Positions 8,571-13,206 of a stretch of DNA of 13,206 nt are shown piece by piece. Under the pieces are notes generated by a model, which was not told where the DNA came from, made no database searches, and saw nothing but the letters and a program-made list of their open reading frames with translations. The DNA comes from Betaproteobacteria bacterium (lineage in GTDB: Bacteria; Pseudomonadota; Gammaproteobacteria; Burkholderiales; SG8-41). Each line of letters starts with the position of its first letter. The stretch's first letter is position 1. The stretch spans positions 1 to 13,206 of the forward strand of contig JAHZNX010000028.1 of NCBI GenBank assembly GCA_020028375.1, written 5' to 3'. Both the position numbers and the translations under genes were made by a program.

Positions 8571-8586
8571 TGTTTCACGTGAAACC
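8571..8586. other. parS site 2
   Basis: TGTTTCACGTGAAACC matches the parS consensus at 15 of 16 positions; only the last base differs. It is centred 53 bp from parS site 1. Two closely spaced sites near parAB and about 4-5 kb from the candidate origin are what a functional origin-segregation centromere should look like. Confidence 0.92.
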
Positions 8587-8597
8587 CTGTGAATCTG

Positions 8598-8626
8598 TTC
8601 TGTCGGATCGCCTTTTCGGGTATCAT
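8598..8626 (+). promoter_or_regulatory. Possible mnmG promoter
   Basis: A good -10 TATCAT (8621-8626, 5/6) lies 28 bp before the mnmG start, but the -35 at 17-bp spacing (TTCTGT, 8598-8603) is poor. AGGA at 8639-8642 could serve as ribosome binding site. It would give mnmG-rsmG-parA-parB their own transcript, with parS site 2 just upstream. Confidence 0.35.
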
Positions 8627-8654
8627 TTGAGCCTAAGCAGGACTTGAATTAATT

Positions 8655-10592
8655 ATGCAACTCATTGATAAATATGATGTAATAGTAGTCGGCGGGGGAC
8701 ACGCTGGGACCGAGGCGGCACTTGCCGCCGCCCGTATGGGGTGTACGACCCTGCTCCTGACCCACAGCTTCGACACGCTGGGGCAGATGTCCTGCAATCC
8801 GTCCATCGGCGGTATCGGAAAAGGCCATTTAGTCAAAGAGATAGATGCACTTGGCGGCGCCATGGCGCTGGCCGCGGACGAGGCCGGGATCCAATTCCGC
8901 ATCCTGAACTCGCGCAAGGGGCCCGCGGTTCGCGCGACCCGCGCCCAGGCGGACCGCGTGCTCTACAGAGGGGCGATCCGGGGTCGTCTCGAGAATCAGC
9001 CCGGGCTGCGCATGTTCCAGCAGGCGGTGGACGATCTGCTGATCGAAGACGGGCGCGTCGCAGGCGTCGTGACGCAGATCGGGCTCAAGTTCTCTGCGCG
9101 TGCGGTGGTGCTCACCACCGGAACTTTTCTCGCGGGACTGATCCACGTCGGGCTCAAGCACCACCAGGGCGGGCGTGCGGGCGACCCGCCCGCGCTCACT
9201 CTCGCGCAGCGGCTGCGCGAATTGAAGCTTCCGGTTGGGCGCTTGAAAACCGGCACGCCGCCGCGCATTGACGGCCGCAGCATCGATTTCACGGGCATGA
9301 CGGAGCAGCCGGGCGATGCGCCGGTTCCCGTGTTCTCATTTCTCGGCAGGCGCGAGCAGCACCCGCAGCAGCTGCCGTGCTGGATCACGCATACCAACGC
9401 GCGCACGCACGACATCATCCGCGCCGCGCTCGACCGCTCGCCGCTCTACACCGGCGTGATCGAGGGTGTCGGGCCGCGTTATTGCCCCTCGATCGAAGAC
9501 AAGGTGATGCGCTTCGCGCACAAGGCGTCGCACCAGATCTTCCTCGAGCCCGAAGGCCTGACGGTCAACGAGTTCTATCCCAACGGCATCTCGACGAGCC
9601 TGCCCTACGACGCGCAGCACGAGCTCGTGCGATCGATCCGCGGACTCGAGCGCGCCCACATCACGCGCCCGGGCTACGCGATCGAGTACGACTATTTCGA
9701 TCCGCGCGGCCTGAAGCGCTCGCTCGAAACGCGGGCCATTCCGGGGCTGTTCTTCGCCGGCCAGATCAACGGCACCACGGGGTACGAAGAAGCCGCGGCG
9801 CAGGGATTGCTCGCGGGCGTCAATGCTGCACTTCTGGTTCGCGAACGCGAGCCGTGGTGCCCGGGTCGCAACGAGGCCTACCTGGGCGTGCTCGTGGATG
9901 ACCTCGTCACGCGCGGCGTATCCGAGCCTTATCGCATGTTTACAAGCCGCGCCGAGTATCGGCTGTCGCTGCGCGAGGACAACGCCGACCTGCGGTTGAC
10001 CGAGCGCGGCCGCGAGCTGGGAGTGGTGGATGATGCGCGATGGGCGGCGTTCGCGCGCAAGCGCGAAGCGATCGAGCGCGAGCAGGCGCGCCTCAGGAAT
10101 ACCTGGATCAATCCGCGGCTGCTGCCGGGCGATTCTGTCTCCGGCGCGCCGGATCAGGCGCAATCCCGGGAGTATTCGCTGGTGGAACTGCTGCGCCGTC
10201 CGGATATCAATTACGCGCGGCTCACGGCGCTGCCGGGCGCGGGACCTGGCGTCGAGGATGCACAGGTGGCGGAGCAGGTCGAGATCCAGGCTAAATATCA
10301 GGGCTACATCGAGCGCCAGCGCGAGGAAATTGCGCGCTATGGTCATTCTGAGAACCTGAAACTGCCCGAGGACATCGATTACGGCAGCCTGCGGGGACTG
10401 TCGGTGGAAGCGCGGCAGAAGCTTGCGCTGCACCGTCCCGAGACGCTCGGCCAGGCATCGCGCATCTCGGGGGTCACGCCGGCGGCGATCTCGGTCCTGC
10501 TGGTCCATCTCAAGCGCAGAACGAATGCGGCCCGCGGAGAAGGGCGGGCAGCGACCCGTGGCGCCCGCCGAGCGATTGGCAAGACGGCATGA
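8655..10592 (+). CDS. mnmG: tRNA uridine-5-carboxymethylaminomethyl modification enzyme MnmG
   Basis: FAD-dependent partner of MnmE in wobble-uridine (mnm5/cmnm5 U34) synthesis. The product is 645 residues (E. coli 629). The FAD-binding GGGHAGTEAA is at 13-22. MSCNPSIGG holds catalytic C47 and GPRYCPSIEDK holds C277, both numbered exactly as the functional cysteines of the E. coli enzyme. Other motifs are GRLKTGTPPR and TTGYEEAAAQG. The C-terminal helical domain, which contacts MnmE, ends in LLVHLKRR and is followed by an Arg/Ala-rich tail of about 20 residues (AARGEGRAATRGARRAIGKT) longer than the usual end. Its stop codon overlaps the rsmG start as ATGA, indicating translational coupling. 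Confidence 0.98.
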   Translation: MQLIDKYDVIVVGGGHAGTEAALAAARMGCTTLLLTHSFDTLGQMSCNPSIGGIGKGHLVKEIDALGGAMALAADEAGIQFRILNSRKGPAVRATRAQADRVLYRGAIRGRLENQPGLRMFQQAVDDLLIEDGRVAGVVTQIGLKFSARAVVLTTGTFLAGLIHVGLKHHQGGRAGDPPALTLAQRLRELKLPVGRLKTGTPPRIDGRSIDFTGMTEQPGDAPVPVFSFLGRREQHPQQLPCWITHTNARTHDIIRAALDRSPLYTGVIEGVGPRYCPSIEDKVMRFAHKASHQIFLEPEGLTVNEFYPNGISTSLPYDAQHELVRSIRGLERAHITRPGYAIEYDYFDPRGLKRSLETRAIPGLFFAGQINGTTGYEEAAAQGLLAGVNAALLVREREPWCPGRNEAYLGVLVDDLVTRGVSEPYRMFTSRAEYRLSLREDNADLRLTERGRELGVVDDARWAAFARKREAIEREQARLRNTWINPRLLPGDSVSGAPDQAQSREYSLVELLRRPDINYARLTALPGAGPGVEDAQVAEQVEIQAKYQGYIERQREEIARYGHSENLKLPEDIDYGSLRGLSVEARQKLALHRPETLGQASRISGVTPAAISVLLVHLKRRTNAARGEGRAATRGARRAIGKTA

Positions 10593-11212
10593 CCCTTGCG
10601 CAGCAGCTTGCGCAAGGCGTGGTCGAACTCGGGGTGGCGCTCCCGGTAGGCGCGCAGCAGCGGCTGCTTGCCTACCTGGAACTGCTGCAAAAATGGAACC
10701 GCGTCTACAACCTCACGGCGGTGCGGCAGGCGCCGCGCATGGTGAGCCTGCACTTGCTCGATTGCCTGGCGGCGGCGCCGCACGCCGCGGCAGCGAGCAT
10801 ATTCGATGTGGGCAGCGGGGCCGGATTGCCGGGCATCCCGCTTGCGCTCGCGTTGCCGGAAGCGCGCGTGACGTTGCTTGATTCTAACCACAAGAAGGCG
10901 GCGTTCCTGAGACAGGCGGTGATGCAGCTTCGCCTCACGAACGCGGAGGTCATATGCGAGAGGGCGGAGTCCTGGAGGCCGCCAGCGCCATTTGATGTCG
11001 TGATTTCCCGCGCGTTCTCGGATCTTGCCGAGCTGGTATCGCTGGCGGGGCGGCACCTCGCCGAGCGGGGCCGACTCGTGGCCATGAAAGGCGTGCATCC
11101 GTATGAGGAAATCGCCCAGCTGCCGCAGGGCTGGCAGGTGTTGGAGGTGATGCCGCTTACGATTCCCGGGCTGCGCGCGCAGCGCCATCTGGTGGCGATC
11201 GGCCGCAGCTGA
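10589..11212 (+). CDS. rsmG: 16S rRNA (guanine-527-N7)-methyltransferase RsmG
   Basis: SAM-dependent methyltransferase that makes m7G527 in 16S rRNA (formerly GidB); loss of this methylation gives low-level streptomycin resistance in several bacteria. The product is 207 residues, the normal length. LLQKWNRVYNLTAVR (32-46) is the N-terminal signature, FDVGSGAGLPGIPLA (72-86) the SAM-binding loop, LLDSNHKK with D98 the ribose-binding acid, and SRAF (140-143) the conserved catalytic-face motif. ATG 10589 overlaps the mnmG stop by four bases, so the start is well supported. The parA ATG follows its stop by two bases. Confidence 0.97.
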   Translation: MTLAQQLAQGVVELGVALPVGAQQRLLAYLELLQKWNRVYNLTAVRQAPRMVSLHLLDCLAAAPHAAAASIFDVGSGAGLPGIPLALALPEARVTLLDSNHKKAAFLRQAVMQLRLTNAEVICERAESWRPPAPFDVVISRAFSDLAELVSLAGRHLAERGRLVAMKGVHPYEEIAQLPQGWQVLEVMPLTIPGLRAQRHLVAIGRS

Positions 11213-11214
11213 TC

Positions 11215-11982
11215 ATGGGCAAGATACTCGCTATCACCAATCAGAAGGGCGGCGTCGGCAAGACTACGACCGGCGTCAACCTCGCCGCGAGCCTCGCCGC
11301 GGCGCACCGGCGCGTGCTGCTCGTGGATCTCGACCCGCAGGGCAACGCGACCATGGGCAGCGGCATCGACAAGCGCCCTCTCGTTGCGACGGTCTATCAG
11401 GTATTGCTCGGCGCAAAGAGCATCGCCGAGGTGAGATTGCGCTCCGAAAACGGCGAGTTCGACCTGGTGCCGGCCAACCGCGAGCTTGCCGGGGCCGAAG
11501 TCGAGTTGGTGGAAATCGCCCACCGCGAGACGCGCTTGAAAGATGCGCTCGCCGCGGTCACGGGGGAATACGACTATGTCCTGATCGACTGCCCGCCGGC
11601 GTTGAACCTTCTCACCGTGAACGGGCTGACCGCCGCGCAGGCGGTGATGATCCCGATGCAGTGCGAGTATTACGCGCTGGAGGGCCTGAGCGATCTCGTG
11701 CAGACTATCAAGAAGGTGCGCGGGAACCTGAATCCGACGCTGGAGATCGAGGGTTTGCTGCGCACCATGTACGATCCCCGCAACACGCTGGCGCAGCAGG
11801 TCTCGGCGCAGTTGCTCGAGCATTTCGGCGACAAGGTCTACCGCACGGTGATCCCGCGCAACGTGCGGCTGGCGGAGGCGCCGAGCTTCGGCCTGCCCGC
11901 GCTCAAGTTCGACCCGAACTCAAAGGGAGCGCAGGCCTACCTCGCCCTGGCGGGCGAGATGCTGAATCGCGCGGGAGCGTGA
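11215..11982 (+). CDS. parA: Chromosome partitioning ATPase ParA (Soj type)
   Basis: Walker-type ATPase that binds DNA nonspecifically as an ATP dimer and moves ParB-parS complexes, segregating the origin region; Soj proteins can also affect DnaA. The product is 255 residues without an N-terminal HTH, the chromosomal (type Ia-like small) form. It has the deviant Walker A KGGVGKTT (11-18) with the signature Lys11, the A' motif VDLDPQGN (37-44) and Walker B YVLIDCPP (121-128). The start is 2 bp after rsmG, and parB begins 11 bp after its stop, so the genes are one transcription unit. Confidence 0.97.
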   Translation: MGKILAITNQKGGVGKTTTGVNLAASLAAAHRRVLLVDLDPQGNATMGSGIDKRPLVATVYQVLLGAKSIAEVRLRSENGEFDLVPANRELAGAEVELVEIAHRETRLKDALAAVTGEYDYVLIDCPPALNLLTVNGLTAAQAVMIPMQCEYYALEGLSDLVQTIKKVRGNLNPTLEIEGLLRTMYDPRNTLAQQVSAQLLEHFGDKVYRTVIPRNVRLAEAPSFGLPALKFDPNSKGAQAYLALAGEMLNRAGA

Positions 11983-11993
11983 GGGACACGGCC

Positions 11994-12842
11994 ATGACCA
12001 GGATCAAGGGACTGGGGCGCGGACTCGACGCGCTGCTTGGAGCCGACGAACCGGCCGCTACCGGCGGCGACGCGCTGGCATCGCTTGCGATCGACTCGCT
12101 GCAGCCGGGCCGGTTCCAGCCGCGCGCGCATATCGGCCAGGAAGGCCTTGCCGAGCTGGCCGAATCGATCAAGGCGCAGGGCGTGATGCAGCCGATACTG
12201 GCGCGACCGCTCGGTGCGGGCCGCTACGAGATCGTCGCCGGCGAGCGGCGCTGGCGCGCGGCACGCATGGCGGGGCTCGCAACGGTGCCCGCGCTGGTGC
12301 GCGATGTGCCGGACCGGAACGCGCTTGCCATCGCGTTGATCGAGAACCTCCAGCGCGAGGACCTGAACCCGCTCGATGAGGCCAAGGGCATCAAGCGCTT
12401 GACCGAGGAATTCGCCATGACCCACGCGGAGGCCGCCGAGGCCGTCGGCCGCTCGCGCGCGGCGATCACCAACGCGCTGCGGCTGCTCGAGCTTGCGCCA
12501 CCGGTGCAGGAGTTGCTGCGCGAGGGCAAGCTCGACATGGGACATGCGCGGGCGCTGCTCGCGCTGCCGGCGCTGAGGCAGATCGACCTCGCGCGCGAGG
12601 CGGTCGCGCGGCAGCTCTCCGTGCGCCAGGTCGAGAAGCGGGTCGCGGGCCTGACGGCGCGCCCCGCGGCGCGCGCGCGCAGCGACCGGGACGTGGCGCG
12701 GCTCGAGGATGAACTGAGCGGGCAGCTCGGCACCACCGTGAGCATACGGAACGGCGCAAAACCGGGCAGCGGCAAGCTCATCATCCATTACTCGAGCCTC
12801 GATCAGCTCGAATCGCTGCTTAACCGCCTCAGGCAGAAATAA
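11994..12842 (+). CDS. parB: Chromosome partitioning protein ParB (Spo0J family)
   Basis: parS-binding CTPase clamp that organises the origin-proximal nucleoprotein complex and recruits ParA and SMC. The product is 282 residues. The basic N-terminus TRIKGLGRGLDALLG (2-16) is the ParA-activating region. The CTP-binding ParB/Srx domain has GRYEIVAGERRWRAA (76-90) and ENLQREDLNPLDEA (117-130). The HTH parS-reader is about 143-163 (THAEAAEAVGRSRAAITNAL). The C-terminal dimerisation domain ends SSLDQLESLLNRLRQK. The frame is open farther upstream, but those residues are unlike ParB and lie inside parA, so ATG 11994 is chosen. Its target parS sites are at 8518-8533 and 8571-8586. Confidence 0.97.
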   Translation: MTRIKGLGRGLDALLGADEPAATGGDALASLAIDSLQPGRFQPRAHIGQEGLAELAESIKAQGVMQPILARPLGAGRYEIVAGERRWRAARMAGLATVPALVRDVPDRNALAIALIENLQREDLNPLDEAKGIKRLTEEFAMTHAEAAEAVGRSRAAITNALRLLELAPPVQELLREGKLDMGHARALLALPALRQIDLAREAVARQLSVRQVEKRVAGLTARPAARARSDRDVARLEDELSGQLGTTVSIRNGAKPGSGKLIIHYSSLDQLESLLNRLRQK

Positions 12843-12862
12843 GGCCGCGAAATCGGGGCCTT

Positions 12863-12879
12863 GCCGCATCGCAGCAAAT
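12863..12879. repeat. 17-bp dyad element, copy 2
   Basis: GCCGC-ATC-GCAGCAAAT repeats the element at 8551-8567 with one change. With the flanking TT it reads as arms TTGCCGC and GCAGCAA around ATC. It ends on the first base of the -35 of the predicted atp promoter, a position typical of an activator or repressor operator. Confidence 0.4.
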
Positions 12880-12908
12880 TGACCCTTGTCGCCCTCGAAG
12901 GCTATACT
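12879..12908 (+). promoter_or_regulatory. Sigma-70 promoter for the atpI/ATP synthase operon
   Basis: TTGACC (12879-12884, 5/6) and TATACT (12903-12908, 5/6) with an 18-bp spacer predict a start near 12915. The 17-bp dyad abuts the -35. It separates the atp genes transcriptionally from the parAB operon; a weak hairpin after parB has no T-run and is unlikely to terminate strongly. Confidence 0.65.
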
Positions 12909-12944
12909 ACGCGCGCTTTGCTCGGGGCGGAGATCAAGAACGCC

Positions 12945-13206
12945 GTGCTTCGCGACCTGAGCAGGCCGATCCGAACCGTTCTCCGGTGGCAACTGATGGC
13001 CACTGCCGCACTGGCGCTCATCGCGGGGGCCCTGGCCGGCGGCCACGGCGCCCTCTCCGCGGCGCTCGGTGGCGCGGTGAGCATCCTCGCCGGACTGGCG
13101 TCTGCGGTCGTGGCCTCGCTGGGCAGGGCGAAATCCGCCGAAGCGGCGCTGTTTTCGGTGCTGAGGGCCGAAGCCGTCAAGATCGGCCTGATCGTCATCC
13201 TGCTCT
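12945..13206 (+). CDS. atpI: ATP synthase subunit I (AtpI-like), 3' end beyond the window
   Basis: Small membrane protein that precedes the F0F1 genes and assists c-ring assembly and Mg2+ handling. From GTG 12945 there are 87 codons to the right edge. The product begins VLRDLSRPIRTVLRWQLM, a basic segment followed by hydrophobic stretches: about residues 17-33 (MATAALALIAGALAG), a Gly/Ala-rich helix pair around LGGAVSILAGLASAVVASLG, then KIGLIVILL at the edge. The pattern and the conserved parB-atpI order support the call; the sequence family itself is weakly conserved. GGAG at 12929-12932 lies 12 nt before GTG, somewhat far. TTG 12918 in the same frame is an alternative that would add 9 residues. 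Confidence 0.75.
   Translation, partial: MLRDLSRPIRTVLRWQLMATAALALIAGALAGGHGALSAALGGAVSILAGLASAVVASLGRAKSAEAALFSVLRAEAVKIGLIVILL

Noticed and set aside
11661..11993. Upstream extension of the parB frame
   Set aside because: These codons overlap parA out of frame and do not resemble ParB; ATG 11994 gives the standard N-terminus KGLGRGLDALLG.
12841..12862. Hairpin AAGGCC/GGCCTT after parB as an intrinsic terminator
   Set aside because: The loop is 10 nt and no T-run follows, so efficient Rho-independent termination is unlikely.

Overview
The window is a chromosomal replication-origin neighbourhood of a high-GC proteobacterium. The gene order and the protein sequences (DnaA N-terminus, GyrB with the proteobacterial TOPRIM insertion, ParB, MnmE) best fit a betaproteobacterium or a close relative. 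The taxon is an inference from familiarity with these families, not from a database search. Almost every base is accounted for by well-known housekeeping genes, and I see no mobile element, CRISPR array, tRNA, rRNA or unknown accessory system.

Layout: from the left edge to about 4708 all genes are on the minus strand, in transcriptional order dnaA, dnaN, gyrB (gyrB runs off the left edge). From about 4841 to the right edge all genes are on the plus strand: rpmH, rnpA, yidC, mnmE, mnmG, rsmG, parA, parB, and the start of an atpI-like gene that should open the ATP synthase operon. The two arms diverge from the dnaA/rpmH spacer.

Control and origin signals sit in four short spacers. The dnaN-dnaA spacer (3177-3376) carries a cluster of DnaA-box-like sites beside an AT-rich stretch with DnaA-trio-like triplets, so it is the best oriC candidate. 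The dnaA-rpmH spacer (4709-4900) holds a perfect DnaA box overlapping the -35 of a predicted dnaA promoter, and a strong rpmH promoter. The mnmE-mnmG spacer (8504-8654) holds two near-perfect parS sites, the loading sites for the ParB encoded 3.4 kb downstream. The parB-atpI spacer (12843-12944) holds a strong predicted promoter preceded by a 17-bp dyad that also occurs between the two parS sites.

Functionally the region joins replication initiation (DnaA, DnaN, GyrB, origin), origin segregation (ParA, ParB, parS), RNA maturation and modification (RnpA, MnmE, MnmG, RsmG), a ribosomal protein (L34) and membrane-protein insertion (YidC, which also inserts ATP synthase subunits). The main oddities are an rnpA gene with no ATG, GTG or TTG start in the required place, absence of yidD between rnpA and yidC, dnaA and dnaN leaders without a visible Shine-Dalgarno sequence, and the trio-like origin element.
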